Of a DNA stretch of 64,000 nt, positions 42,101-51,281 are shown piece after piece. Position 1 is the first letter of the stretch, and every line of letters begins with the position of its first letter. The DNA is from Bacteroidota bacterium (GTDB lineage Bacteria; Bacteroidota; Bacteroidia; AKYH767-A; OLB10): contig JADKDR010000002.1 in NCBI GenBank assembly GCA_016714535.1, positions 564,417-628,416 of the forward strand, written 5' to 3'. The notes beneath the pieces were generated by a model that searched no databases, was not told the DNA's origin, and saw nothing but the letters and a program-made list of their open reading frames with translations. Both the position numbers and the translations under genes were made by a program.

Positions 42101-44028
42101 TGGAGAATAACGACTTTGTAAATATATTGAGTTCAGGAGGCAGCGATGTCAACGAAGGTTCGGCAGTGTTTATGAATAACCCCAATGGTTATGGCAATCC
42201 GCTTGACCATCGTCAAATATGGCCATTCAACAACATCTTTGCAGGCCACACCAACAATGCTACCGGAGGCAATACGTTTGCCAATTGTACCTATGGTATC
42301 AATGCCATCAACAGTCAGTTTGAATTATACCGCAATGAATTTATCAATACCGAACACGCCATCTGTTGCATTGGTTGTGTCGGAAAAGAGCATGTAATTA
42401 ATATTAATAACATCGATAGTTGCGCCACCGGAATCACACTCACCGAACCTAAACTGAGCAACATCACCATCACCAATAATAGTATTGATAATTCGTTTGA
42501 TGTTTCTAACTACAACAACATATATGGTGTTAGTATAACAGATGATGTGCTGTTACCATCTACCATCACTTTTGACGATAATGTAATTTACAATTACGGA
42601 AAGTATGGCTTATACCTGGCAAACGCTAACCGACCCTTTGTACGCGAAAATAAATTTTACATGCAGATGGGCTTAACCGGTGGTGTAGACATGTACGGGA
42701 TACGAATGGAAAATTGCGACTCAGCTAATGTGCGTTGCAATTTAGCTAAGGGGCTAAATGTAAATCTGTCAACCCGCACCGGCATGTCATTTGCAAATTG
42801 CAATGCTGTTGATTTCAGATGTAATGTGGCCGACTTTCTAAACGATGGATTCGAGTTTTTTGGAAATTGCAACAACTCCATTTCAAAAAACAATGAAATG
42901 AAATACCTTAACATCGGTTTACTGGTTGGCAAGGAAAGTCAAGTAGGCGGAGTAATAGGTCCGCAGCCCAAGTTTGGCGGTACTCCCGGATATCGTAATT
43001 ATTTCAAAGGCCGCTTTATTAATAATAGCGGTGCCGGACAGGGCAAGGGAAATTTTGGCATTGCAGCAACAAGATCTATCAATAGTTTCTGTGCTGGAGG
43101 CAAAAATGATCTTACCAGATTTTACGTTCTCAATGGCCTTGATGCTATTACTAATGACTCTTCACAGATTCCTTTTATCAATGATTTATTAGGAACTGGC
43201 ACTGCATTTACTCCACATTATTATTCTTCATCGGTTGCAACATGCGATGGAGGATGTACCATGATGTTTTCTAAAGTTGCACTTTCGGATGAGGAGCATG
43301 CAGATGAAATGCCCTTAGCACCCTATATAGTTGCTAGTCAGGCCAAGCAAGTTCTTGAAAATGTAAACGATGATTTTCTTGCCTATAGCCTCCGGTGCGA
43401 AGTTGCTGAGTATAGCAATGAACGTGTTACCAATAACGATTGGTTTTCTTTAATTCGGAAAATTATGCATGAGCATAATACAGGGAGTGATGTGTTGGCA
43501 AAGGCCATCGCAATTAACGAGCAACTTTTGCCAACTAATTTGTATGAGCTGAATGAGAAAATGGTTAATGCCTTTCAGCTAAACCAATTGCAAACAAAAG
43601 GGAGAGGATTTACATCGATAGAGATACAAGCGCTAGAAGACATTGCATTGCAATGTCCATTCGATGGTGGTATGGCAGTAATTAGAGCGCAGGCTATGCT
43701 AAGCAATTTGCAGCCTTATCGGGTTTTTGATAACGATAAATTATGTGCGCAGCGAATAAGAAATTCTACAGTATCAAACATGCAGATGCAAGAAGTGATG
43801 TTATTTCCAAATCCGGCCTCAGGCGAATTGAATATTTCGGCTATGAGCGGCAACCACATCAACAGAATTGAAATATTTACTCCTGCTATGCAGCGCATAA
43901 AATTAATTGAGGACGTAAATGCACAAACTTTCAAATTGCAAACATCAGAAATGCCTAATGGAATTTATTTTGTTGAGGTAACCTGTGGCAGTAGTTCTGT
44001 TACCCGCAAGTTTGTTATTAGCCATTAA
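39190..44028 (+). CDS. 1612-residue secreted multidomain protein: GH-like, Ig-like, beta-helix, T9SS tail
   Basis: I use the ATG at 39190, which is followed by a signal peptide (MIRFFSILIFSISICTSGMLYSQ). The open frame begins 19 codons earlier without one. Residues about 30-500 resemble a TIM-barrel glycoside hydrolase of the arabinofuranosidase-like clan: LRYPAGVPGNFWDW, IPAIYFEFGSELYD (acid/base position), DAITYHHY and KEAWVTEYNLFD (nucleophile position). Two Ig-like modules follow at about 510-760 (TTTYTVTVTNGAG, TTTTTYTVVGTDGR). Residues about 800-1330 are a right-handed parallel beta-helix (IISNCEISDAKTAVQVSHN, ITINNCVFRNN). A helical segment and a T9SS sorting domain (MLFPNPASGELNIS...GIYFVEV) end it. 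It is a candidate surface polysaccharide-degrading enzyme; activity is unproven. It is paralogous to the broken gene at 57593. Confidence 0.8.
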   Translation: MIRFFSILIFSISICTSGMLYSQVNTYPATLGTTSTMPANYFGYNGANFVRPTSPFYNDIAIIDSASQLGTSNLRYPAGVPGNFWDWQAGSLVRESAVGLQLPPDFDNAKYRDNRLEKLKKFVDRGDVVPSQNLNVLCSDPLNETARLWWTRGLNIPAIYFEFGSELYDDNYPQYTSKWPEAEDYINDMNQWAMTMKSMAGGNTIKIAVVGATNRRGLEPLLSRRNRWSSVMLNQMNSSIDAITYHHYIASGVGEGTPVTLTNLKRTLSSAYSSMENFKSIELDITRVANKEAWVTEYNLFDRSHCIQSTWAQGLMLAMQTLLYNEDSIIKFINCHSLIADGTWGSIFSDTIGLDLGIFYNDQACNSQIKTSQYERTAGGNAMALVGKAMFNATSRTPINFATSPSLYLNYKSLYGWRFESPTTSQAILVNMDSVDVNVVFSMGVWSLNGYKFEQVTHGPGGPLEYIKGNAVTNPGPNQLRYFPLANVANNTITLKAYSITRLVTTKNALQIKVMDNEICSGSSTGISVYGQGNFSWTPTANITFEKADKSVVNFTANVANTTTYTVTVTNGAGLSATATIRVYPKPKINATATLYNTCKNMPIKLGVTFTGGNTNAFKSLIWLPSKLVDNPTSEIVNVNPTTTTTYTVVGTDGRCWGNMDSVTVRVNNTADIVDSRVVCRDSMPFRLFTKQFRAKYTYNWYLGSQLIGTGKNVFVSPDTATTYMMVMYNNFDPSCRDTDFVTITPITCCGSKDSVLLTMGPFIKMSDVANRIKKYAQASGNGICTNNSLTNFFKEIVINGELSVDSSYTFTNCTKIKFGENARVIFNGEDAVLTFNNCKLSGADCDANMWQGFEFTDWYEALIISNCEISDAKTAVQVSHNPSITINNCVFRNNYISLEFIDLPESFWGNFYADSFAFTALKKPYVGQKPFAGIKIKNVLSVKLGKMSSSPNVFYNLPYGIYTENSNIHLENNDFVNILSSGGSDVNEGSAVFMNNPNGYGNPLDHRQIWPFNNIFAGHTNNATGGNTFANCTYGINAINSQFELYRNEFINTEHAICCIGCVGKEHVININNIDSCATGITLTEPKLSNITITNNSIDNSFDVSNYNNIYGVSITDDVLLPSTITFDDNVIYNYGKYGLYLANANRPFVRENKFYMQMGLTGGVDMYGIRMENCDSANVRCNLAKGLNVNLSTRTGMSFANCNAVDFRCNVADFLNDGFEFFGNCNNSISKNNEMKYLNIGLLVGKESQVGGVIGPQPKFGGTPGYRNYFKGRFINNSGAGQGKGNFGIAATRSINSFCAGGKNDLTRFYVLNGLDAITNDSSQIPFINDLLGTGTAFTPHYYSSSVATCDGGCTMMFSKVALSDEEHADEMPLAPYIVASQAKQVLENVNDDFLAYSLRCEVAEYSNERVTNNDWFSLIRKIMHEHNTGSDVLAKAIAINEQLLPTNLYELNEKMVNAFQLNQLQTKGRGFTSIEIQALEDIALQCPFDGGMAVIRAQAMLSNLQPYRVFDNDKLCAQRIRNSTVSNMQMQEVMLFPNPASGELNISAMSGNHINRIEIFTPAMQRIKLIEDVNAQTFKLQTSEMPNGIYFVEVTCGSSSVTRKFVISH

Positions 44029-44048
44029 CAAAAAATAATTTTTGTTAA
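44025..44048 (+). terminator. AT-rich hairpin overlapping the stop codon
   Basis: A perfect 10-base inverted repeat TTAACAAAAA / TTTTTGTTAA with a 4-base loop, which includes the stop codon of the large secreted-protein gene. No long T-run follows, so termination is weak or the hairpin protects the mRNA end. Confidence 0.4.
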
Positions 44049-44156
44049 TGGTAAGCTGATTCAGTTATTTATTCTTGTAACCTGAGGTGTATACTTTCTG
44101 TCAATAGCTGCCCGCAACATGCGTAAGCTTATCCGAACACAAAAAATGTGTTTTGG

Positions 44157-45416
44157 TTACTCGGGAAGTTCAGCCCCACCACCTTCAAGATATTTAATAT
44201 CAGGTATAGAGGATCCTGCAATACCTTTTAACGAACCATAAAAACCTACGGCATTCGTCAGGATTCTTTCTAATTGCTTTTCGCGCTCTTTCCATATTTT
44301 TTGCATACGCAGGCGCTCATCCTGATAGCCTTTTTGCAAATCGCTAAAGCCTTCAATCAATGCCTCAAACTGTCCTTTAAATTCATTGCCGGTAAAATAG
44401 TTATAGAGCATTTCCATTTTTGTTTCGCGATTTAGCGAAACTGTTTTGCTGTTTTTTAATTCATAAAGCATATGGCGCAATACCATGCTTAAACCTTTTA
44501 CTTCAAAAAATGAACATATCCACACCCCTTCGCGATAGAACAATTTTTTTTTGTCTTCCGGCATCGCCTCGGTAACAAGTACCAGCACATCAGCTTTTAC
44601 AACAAGATTATCTTCTTTCAATTTGGTAATCCATTTTGATTCAAAATGCTTGGTGCGTTTGCTTTCATAATAGATTAAGCCACAACGTTCTCCTTGTCGG
44701 GTGTTTACTGTCTGCAACACATCAGCTCCGCGCACACCTTTGCTTATTTCCGAAATTTCATCGTAAGGGTAATCAGTGCGTAGCAATTCCTCCAGAACAA
44801 GTTCCTGCACCTCCCCTTGTAGTTGCATGCTACCTTGTTCAGCCTTCCGCTTCATTACTTCCATTTGCGTTTTCAAATCTTCAATTATTTTTTCACGCTC
44901 CTTTAGTTTTAGCATTTGCTCTTCTTCTGCCTGTTGCTTCATTTTGGTTTTTTCCTCACGCAGCTTTTCCGATAGTTCTTTTTCCTTTTGCAAGGTGATA
45001 GTCTCCGATAGCGTCTCTTTTTCGCGCACCACACGCTCCATCTCTGCCTTAAGTTTGTTCATCTCTCTGAGTGATTCTTGCTGATCCTGCAATTCGCGTT
45101 GCATCAGTTTTATCTGATCTTCCTTTTCTTCGTTTAGTTTCTTCCGCAGTTCCTGTGTGATTATTTCCCGTTCCGCTTTTAATTGTGCTGCAAGTTGCTG
45201 CGCAATCGATTCATGCATTTTCTTTTTCTCGTCCAAAAGCAGTTTCTGCTGAATGGTCATTTCATCCTGCTGCTTTTGAATATGAAACAACATGGACTCT
45301 TCTTTCTTTTGCCATTCATCATTCATGCGCTCTTGCATTTGGCGATAGAGCACTTCGTTTACATCTATGGCTTTATGGCAATTGGGACAAGTAATGGCCT
45401 GTTTATTCGTGTTCAT
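44157..45416 (-). CDS. DUF2130 protein (coiled coil plus nuclease-like core)
   Basis: 419 residues. The N-terminal zinc-knuckle-like CPNCHKAIDVNEVLYRQ is followed by a very long Gln/Lys/Glu coiled coil (about 25-205). The DUF2130 core then spans about 210-400 (QELVLEELLRTDYPYDEISEISKGVRGADVLQTV, CGLIYYESKRTKHFESKWI, FSDLQKGYQDERLRMQKIWKERE). The GADV...YYESKRT pattern (Asp, Glu-x-Lys) is that of the PD-(D/E)xK nuclease superfamily, to which I assign it by motif. It is predicted to be cytosolic; the biological role of DUF2130 is not established. It stands alone. Confidence 0.85.
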   Translation of the reverse strand: MNTNKQAITCPNCHKAIDVNEVLYRQMQERMNDEWQKKEESMLFHIQKQQDEMTIQQKLLLDEKKKMHESIAQQLAAQLKAEREIITQELRKKLNEEKEDQIKLMQRELQDQQESLREMNKLKAEMERVVREKETLSETITLQKEKELSEKLREEKTKMKQQAEEEQMLKLKEREKIIEDLKTQMEVMKRKAEQGSMQLQGEVQELVLEELLRTDYPYDEISEISKGVRGADVLQTVNTRQGERCGLIYYESKRTKHFESKWITKLKEDNLVVKADVLVLVTEAMPEDKKKLFYREGVWICSFFEVKGLSMVLRHMLYELKNSKTVSLNRETKMEMLYNYFTGNEFKGQFEALIEGFSDLQKGYQDERLRMQKIWKEREKQLERILTNAVGFYGSLKGIAGSSIPDIKYLEGGGAELPE

Positions 45417-45794
45417 ATGATAGTATATAATTGGTTGGCTAAGTTAAATGAATTTGAGTGTTATAAAAAACCTTAACGCTGAATGACAATTTTTGCACGG
45501 TAATTTTTTCTGAGATTAGAAGTTTCAAGCTATAAATGCCGCACGCAAGTTCCGATCAATTGCTTTGTCTAGGATTTGTTTAAAAGCGTAGTTTGTTTTC
45601 CCCCGCTGATTGCCTAGGTTAGTATGGTGCGTTTGAAAGAATGTTCAGTTTGTTATTTAATTTAAGGGCATGATACTCGTAGGTTTTTTTGCAATCAGCT
45701 CAGAATTGAAAAGAACTTTATATTTACAGGCAAATCTTTAATGCTTAATCATATGAAATCACATCACACATCACAATTTAGCAAGTAGCAATTG
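45417..45794. other. Intergenic region, nothing recognised
   Basis: About 375 AT-rich bases between divergent genes. No promoter with both consensus boxes, no repeat and no coding frame were seen. Confidence 0.35.
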
Positions 45795-46083
45795 ATGGAA
45801 AGGAATAACCTGTCTATTTTTGCTCACAGTGTTTATTTCTTTTTTCAACAATCAAATTTCTTATGGCCAATGCACACCTGCTACCAATTCTTATGCTAGC
45901 CAAACTATAAGCAGCAACCAAGTTATTAATACCAATATGCATTTAGCTGGGAGACTATTAATTGGCTTAGAAGGAAATAGGATAAATGAATTGAATAATT
46001 ATTTGCTACAAAATATGATTTATGTAATTAAAAAAGTAGATTTTCAGAATAATATAACTTATTCTAAAGTAGTTAAAAAATAA
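45795..46083 (+). CDS. Small exported protein of unknown function
   Basis: The protein-like frame runs from about 45796 to 46083: a hydrophobic signal region (ITCLFLLTVFISFFNN...SYGQC) and then about 70 residues (NQVINTNMHLAGRLLIGLEGN ... ITYSKVVKK). The best start, ATG 45795, is one base out of frame: removing a single base within AAAGGAA would give MERITCLFLL.... Otherwise only a TTG at 45820 is available, which cuts the signal peptide short. Domain unknown. It ends five bases before the next exported protein, so the pair may be an operon. Confidence 0.4.
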
Positions 46084-46087
46084 CTAA

Positions 46088-47590
46088 GTGAAAACGTTTA
46101 TTACTGCATTTCTGTGTATATTTTTTATATACACAAATGCCCAAATGAATTCCTATTTTATGTATGGGTTTGATAAAATCCCGCCCTGGGGCAGAGGTGT
46201 TGTTGATTTTTTGCAATGGCATTCCGGTTAATAATATAACGAATAACCGAAACCTTAATTTTTTACAAACCAATAGTGTGATGGCCGATTCTTCAGGCAA
46301 CATACTATTTGCATCGAATGGTTTGTTTATTAAAGATAAAAATGACAGTACCATGCTAGGAGGTGATAGTATTAATCTTTCAAGCATCGCATACACTTCT
46401 AGTTATATTAGTACGGGATGGAGCGGCACGCAATTTTTGGTTACGATTCCATATCCTGGTAAGGCACATGATTACCTCATGTTTAATACTCACATTAAAG
46501 ACGATCCGGGAGTTTATTTTGTTAATGTAGTAGATTACCATCATATATCCATGGATAGTGCTGGAGGGCTTGGTGAAGTAGTATCACACAACAACTTGGT
46601 GTTAGCGGATACTTTAACAGAGGCTTTTTTTTCGGCAGTTAAACATGGCAACGGACGTGACTGGTGGATAGTAAAACCACAATTATATACTAATAAGTAT
46701 TTCAAATTTTTGGTTACACCGACAGGCATTAGCACAGGAATGCAAAACATTGGCGCTCCCACTGAATCGCCCACCTACGAAGGGCAATCGTCCTTTAGTC
46801 AAGATGGGCATTATTATGCACGTATAGATTGGATAACCGATCCATGGACTTTTGACGGGCAACTTGTTGTTATGGAACTTGACATATGCACCGGTGATTT
46901 TAGTAATGTAATAGTTGATACACTTGACAGTGCTGCTGCGTGTGGCGTAGCTTTTTCACCCAATGGTAAGTATATGTATGTTTCGACTTACTTACATATT
47001 TATCAATATACTTTGCAAGTTGGCCCAAATATGATTAACACGAAAAAAATTATTGCTACATATGACGGCTATGTATCCCCTCAACCATATGGTTTTGCAT
47101 CTTTTTGGCAAATGTTCATGGGGCCTGATAAAAAGATATATTGCATAACCCAATCACCAAGTGATAACATGACCGTAATCAACCAACCCGATATGTTCGA
47201 TACTCTTTGTGATGTGCAGCCTCATAGCTTTCATTTTGGTATTCGAAATAATCGCACATGTCCTAACTGGCCAAACTACGAACTTGGCCCTGAGCCCGGC
47301 AGCCCTTGCGATACACTTGGGTTGGTACAAGCTGAGTTAATTTCTAATGTGGGGTTGCAGGTGTTTCCCAATCCTGCCAGTGGTTTTTACAATATACGCA
47401 CAACATACCGGGCAACAGCAATGCCATTGCCACCATTTATGATGTAACAGGGCGCAAAGTAGAGCAGCACAATTTATACGGGCATTATACCAACCTGCGT
47501 GTGTCCACCACATCGTACAAACCTGGATTGTATATAGTAACCGTTACATGTAAAAATGCAAGCGAGAGTAAACGGGTAATGATTGAGTGA
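46088..47590 (+). pseudogene. Secreted beta-propeller-like T9SS protein with two frameshifts
   Basis: The gene starts at a GTG (46088) with signal peptide VKTFITAFLCIFFIYTNAQ. After GRGVVDF the frame breaks at six T (46207-46212): five T would read VVDFCNGIPVNNITNN. The middle (46215 to about 47390) encodes SSGNILFASNGLFIKDKND, YPGKAHDYLMFNT and AFSPNGKYMYVSTYLHIYQY, a propeller of the type seen in gliding-associated secreted proteins. The frame then breaks again near 47400. The T9SS tail (IYDVTGRKVEQHN ... KPGLYIVTV) continues in the original frame to 47590. The two shifts compensate. Correcting both would give about 500 residues. Confidence 0.75.
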
Positions 47591-47630
47591 AGGAAAGAGT
47601 TTTTAGCAGGTACAAAAATGCAAGTGAAAT

Positions 47631-49091
47631 TTATTTCATTTCCTTCTGAATTATTATTTTACTGCGGTAAATCTTCGTTCGATTAGTTAGTTTTAAAAAG
47701 TAAATCCCGTTTTCTAAGTCAGGTTGACTAATTTGAATTACGTTTCCATGTATGTAGACCATTGGTTGCAAAATTTGTCCAAGGCTGTTTGTTAACGTAC
47801 ACTGTATTGGTTCTGATGAATTGAATGGATTGAGGATATTAAAATATCCCGTTGATGGATTTGGAAATACATTTACCAGCTGATTTTCCTTGTCTTCGAC
47901 AATTGCAGTTGCGCAGTTTCCAATATGTTGCAATACAATAGGCGATAAGAAGTTGGCAACACTATCATATACTTGCATGGGATTACGTGTGTAATGAAAG
48001 CTTCCATATTGCGAAACATTCAGGCAATTAAATGCCCAGGGAAATTGCGATAGCACATAATTGCACAAAGCATCATCTCCAAAATAGTGATAGGTAACCG
48101 TGCCTTGCGGGAGCGTAGAAAAATAATCAGCGATTGATTTGCTTCCTGCAACGTATGGGCAATTGGCACTCCACCAGGAATTCGTTGCACAATGAAATGA
48201 AATGTCGCTAAGTAGCACCCGTGTTTCATTTGGTGCAATCATATCACAGGTTTGATGATATAAATAGTAAGCCGGAGTGTCAGGGCCGGTCATCCAATTG
48301 CCGGTTAAGGTTTGTGGAAGCACACCGCCAAAAAAATTGACAACACCATTTACGTTGTCATCATATCCGTTCAAATTTATTTTGCCTTCTACATTTCCTA
48401 AATCAGGCCTAAGCAGTTGCACGTTTGTGAGTGGCAAAGTAGTGGTATAGCATGGAGCAAAAACATTTGGTTCTGGTTGTGTTGCATCAGGCAATGCATA
48501 ACAGTCAGCAGGTTTTTCGTTCGGTAAATCAAGAAACGAAGTTAAGAGTGCTGTAAATCCTCCTGCGCTTTCGCCTGCTAAATAGTAATTGCATACATCC
48601 GCACTATCTAGGGCATGCCGTGCTTTCATAAATCGTATGGCTGCTTTGGCATCCTGCACTGCACGATACATGGCACGTATAATCTCGCTACTATCAGGAG
48701 TGTAAACACACACGGGGATAACAAGCGAAGGGCTTATCCATGACGGATGATGATGGCCTAGTCTGTAGTTAATGCTTGCACACACATAGCCGCGTTGCGC
48801 CATGTTGTGGCAGTATTGCCATAACTCTGATTTGTCGCCTGCTACCCATGCACCTCCATGTATTGCAATCATTACAGGTCGCAGCAAATTATTATCTCCA
48901 ACCGGTTTAAATAGGTCGAGTTTCAACGTATCAATATTTCCAAAAAAATTACTATCCGTGCCAAATACCAAATTTTTTACGGTGTCTACCTGATACTGTG
49001 GCAGCACATACGCCTGACCACTTGCAACAGCTATGGTTGCAGATAGCAAAATTGCCAGTAGGTTTTTGTTGTTAAATTTCATGTAATCCAT
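47631..49091 (-). CDS. Secreted alpha/beta-hydrolase (carboxylesterase-like) with T9SS tail
   Basis: 486 residues; start at 49091 or at the Met three codons later. A signal peptide (KNLLAILLSATIAVASGQ) precedes an esterase domain. The oxyanion-hole motif is HGGAW, the nucleophile elbow is GESAGG (Ser about 175), and the catalytic His is probably that of YGSFHYTRNP (about 375), as in BD-FAE/acetyl-xylan-type esterases. A long insertion (about 200-290) separates elbow and His. The last ~75 residues are a T9SS sorting domain (NVFPNPSTGYFNI ... ENGIYFLKL). Predicted to act outside the cell on an ester, possibly of a plant polysaccharide; the substrate is unproven. Confidence 0.85.
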   Translation of the reverse strand: MDYMKFNNKNLLAILLSATIAVASGQAYVLPQYQVDTVKNLVFGTDSNFFGNIDTLKLDLFKPVGDNNLLRPVMIAIHGGAWVAGDKSELWQYCHNMAQRGYVCASINYRLGHHHPSWISPSLVIPVCVYTPDSSEIIRAMYRAVQDAKAAIRFMKARHALDSADVCNYYLAGESAGGFTALLTSFLDLPNEKPADCYALPDATQPEPNVFAPCYTTTLPLTNVQLLRPDLGNVEGKINLNGYDDNVNGVVNFFGGVLPQTLTGNWMTGPDTPAYYLYHQTCDMIAPNETRVLLSDISFHCATNSWWSANCPYVAGSKSIADYFSTLPQGTVTYHYFGDDALCNYVLSQFPWAFNCLNVSQYGSFHYTRNPMQVYDSVANFLSPIVLQHIGNCATAIVEDKENQLVNVFPNPSTGYFNILNPFNSSEPIQCTLTNSLGQILQPMVYIHGNVIQISQPDLENGIYFLKLTNRTKIYRSKIIIQKEMK

Positions 49092-49114
49092 AATTAAGAT
49101 GCAACAAAGTTAAA

Positions 49115-50251
49115 TTATTTTCGACTCGTAGTTGCTTTGGCAACAACATCTAACAGAATGTTTTTTTCATTTTGCCAACTGAAATGTGTGGCTGTGCGTA
49201 AAGCATTTTCTCGCTTTATATTCAAATCCTCAGGATTTGAAAAAATGTTAGAAAGGCTATCAGCAATAGATTTAACCGAAAATTCGTGAAGCACATAACC
49301 GCACTCATGTTGCTTTACGATAGCTGCAGGTTCGGGCAAGTTAGTTATGAGTACCGGTACGCCACAATACATGTAATCGAATAGCTTGTTGGGCAAACTT
49401 AATTTGTAATTGATGTTGGTGGGTTTGTCAAATGAAATGCCTAGGTGAGCGCAGCAGGTGTATTGCAATAGCTGTTTGTATGGCATGCGTGGTTTAAAAA
49501 ACACTTTGTTTTCAAGATGTAGCTCGCGAACTTTCGATTTTAAAATTTCTATTACATCGCCATTACCGGCAATGAGCAGGTAGGCATTGCTAACGTGCTG
49601 CATGGCTTCAACAAGTTCTTCACTGCCACGATGTATATTAATACCATTGCCTTGTAAAATAATCATCGGCTTATCGGCCGGCAAGTTGTTTTCGGTTTTG
49701 AATTTAATCTTATCCACTACAGGAAGCTCAAAATCGATGGAAGGTACATTACGCACCACTGCAAAGCTGCTGTCATATTCCTTTTTATAAAGGGAAGCTA
49801 TGCTGTTGTTAACGGTTATCATATACGTTAGTTGGGGAATAATCCATCGTTCTATACTTTTCCAGATAAATTTTACAACCCTCCTGCCTTCCAGTTCGGG
49901 CACCCCGGTAAAGTACTCGTGGCTATCGTAGATGAGCGGAATGCGCTTCATTCGCGAACATAGGTAATTAGGCATAAGGGTGTCCAGATCATTTGCAAAC
50001 AAAATATCTGCTTTTGTAAAAAGCAGAAAGAGAAACAAGCGAAGGTTGTACGAAAAATAGAACATGGGCCCTTTGGTAAACCATAGTTTGAATCTGCGGG
50101 TTAAGTAAGGTCTATTATCAAGCGCTGTGTTTGAGAGTTGTCTGCCTATTACCAAGACTGCGTATCCGGCTTGGTGCAAGGCACCTGCTGTGCGATGTAC
50201 GCGTTGGTCGGTGATTAAATCACTTGTTACCGATATCAGGATGCGTGGCAT
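49115..50251 (-). CDS. Glycosyltransferase, GT4 family
   Basis: 378 residues of GT-B fold. The N-terminal Rossmann half begins MPRILISVTSDLITDQRVHRTAGALHQAGY and contains IYDSHEYFTG. The C-terminal half has MIILQGNGINIHRGSEELVEAM, LIAGNGD and LPNKLFDYMYCGVPVLIT, where the Glu of the usual EX7E motif is not obvious. It transfers a sugar from an activated donor, probably in cell-surface glycan synthesis. It lies between the secreted esterase and rsgA in the same direction, with a 20-base gap to rsgA. Confidence 0.85.
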   Translation of the reverse strand: MPRILISVTSDLITDQRVHRTAGALHQAGYAVLVIGRQLSNTALDNRPYLTRRFKLWFTKGPMFYFSYNLRLFLFLLFTKADILFANDLDTLMPNYLCSRMKRIPLIYDSHEYFTGVPELEGRRVVKFIWKSIERWIIPQLTYMITVNNSIASLYKKEYDSSFAVVRNVPSIDFELPVVDKIKFKTENNLPADKPMIILQGNGINIHRGSEELVEAMQHVSNAYLLIAGNGDVIEILKSKVRELHLENKVFFKPRMPYKQLLQYTCCAHLGISFDKPTNINYKLSLPNKLFDYMYCGVPVLITNLPEPAAIVKQHECGYVLHEFSVKSIADSLSNIFSNPEDLNIKRENALRTATHFSWQNEKNILLDVVAKATTSRK

Positions 50252-50271
50252 TAGAACGTATAGGGTGTTGG

Positions 50272-51195
50272 TTAATTAAAATTATCTTCGTTGTTTAATA
50301 TGCTGAGGTAATTATAGTAGCGCATGGGATGTATGGTGCCCACTTCTACCGCTTGTTTTACAGCACACTGTGCTTCATTGAGGTGCAGGCAATTATGAAA
50401 TTTGCATTGATGCATCATAGCCTGCATTTCAACAAAGTAATGCGATATTTCTGCTTTCTCAAAATCTACGGTTCCCAGTTCGCGAATTCCGGGTGTATCA
50501 ATTATATATCCTCCAAATGGCAAGTGCAACATCTCGGCAAAGGTGGTTGTGTGCATGCCCTTGCCATGTTGTTTCGAAATTTTGCCGGTACGGAGATTAA
50601 CTCCGGGTGCAAGTAAATTGATGAGTGAGGTTTTGCCAACTCCGCTGTGCCCTGCAACCAGGCTGGTTTTGTCTTTTAGCAGCAGTTTTAATTCTTCAAT
50701 ACCCGTAATATTTTTTGCTGATGTACGCAGGCATGTATATCCAAGAGGTTCGTATATAGCAACATAGTCATCAATTAAGGCTGCCGATTCTCCATCAAAA
50801 ACATCTGATTTATTAAAAACCAAAATGGTTTTTATATGATATGCTTCGGCAGTGGCTATATAGCGGTCTACAAAACCGGTCGATGTTTTTGGAAATAGTG
50901 GGGTAACAATCAATACGGCATTGTCTATGTTGCTTGCAAGTATCTGGGTTTGCTTACTCAGTTTATTTGACTTACGAATAATGTAATTGTGCCGAGGTAG
51001 CACCTCGGTAATCAAGGCAACTTGGGCGGTGGCATCCCATTCAATATGCACATAATCACCTACTGCTATTGGATTGGTGCTTTCACTTTCTTTCAATCGT
51101 AACTTGCCTTTCAATATGCCGGGCAATATTCTTCCTTCGCTTGTTTCGAGCGTGCATTGATTGCCTATTGATTTTATGACCCGTGCAGGTTTCAA
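50272..51195 (-). CDS. rsgA: Ribosome small-subunit-dependent GTPase A
   Basis: 307 residues. An N-terminal OB-fold (about 1-70) is followed by a circularly permuted GTPase with motif order G4 (VFNKSD), G5 (TSAK), G1 (GHSGVGKTSL), G2 (GKGMHTTT) and G3 (DTPGIREL). A C-terminal zinc module (CKFHNCLHLNEAQC) closes it. This order and the zinc finger are diagnostic of RsgA/YjeQ, a late 30S ribosome assembly factor. It is divergently oriented to purN. Confidence 0.95.
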   Translation of the reverse strand: MKPARVIKSIGNQCTLETSEGRILPGILKGKLRLKESESTNPIAVGDYVHIEWDATAQVALITEVLPRHNYIIRKSNKLSKQTQILASNIDNAVLIVTPLFPKTSTGFVDRYIATAEAYHIKTILVFNKSDVFDGESAALIDDYVAIYEPLGYTCLRTSAKNITGIEELKLLLKDKTSLVAGHSGVGKTSLINLLAPGVNLRTGKISKQHGKGMHTTTFAEMLHLPFGGYIIDTPGIRELGTVDFEKAEISHYFVEMQAMMHQCKFHNCLHLNEAQCAVKQAVEVGTIHPMRYYNYLSILNNEDNFN

Positions 51196-51281
51196 GTACT
51201 TCTTGTTTTTTTAGCGTTGCAAATTTCTTATTTACTAATTAATAAAATAGCTTTGATGCCAATATTTTCAATTTGTTCTGA

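Noticed and set aside
44636..44998. Plus-strand frame opposite the DUF2130 gene
   Set aside because: Leucine/phenylalanine-rich mirror of a Lys/Glu coiled coil, a typical artefact.
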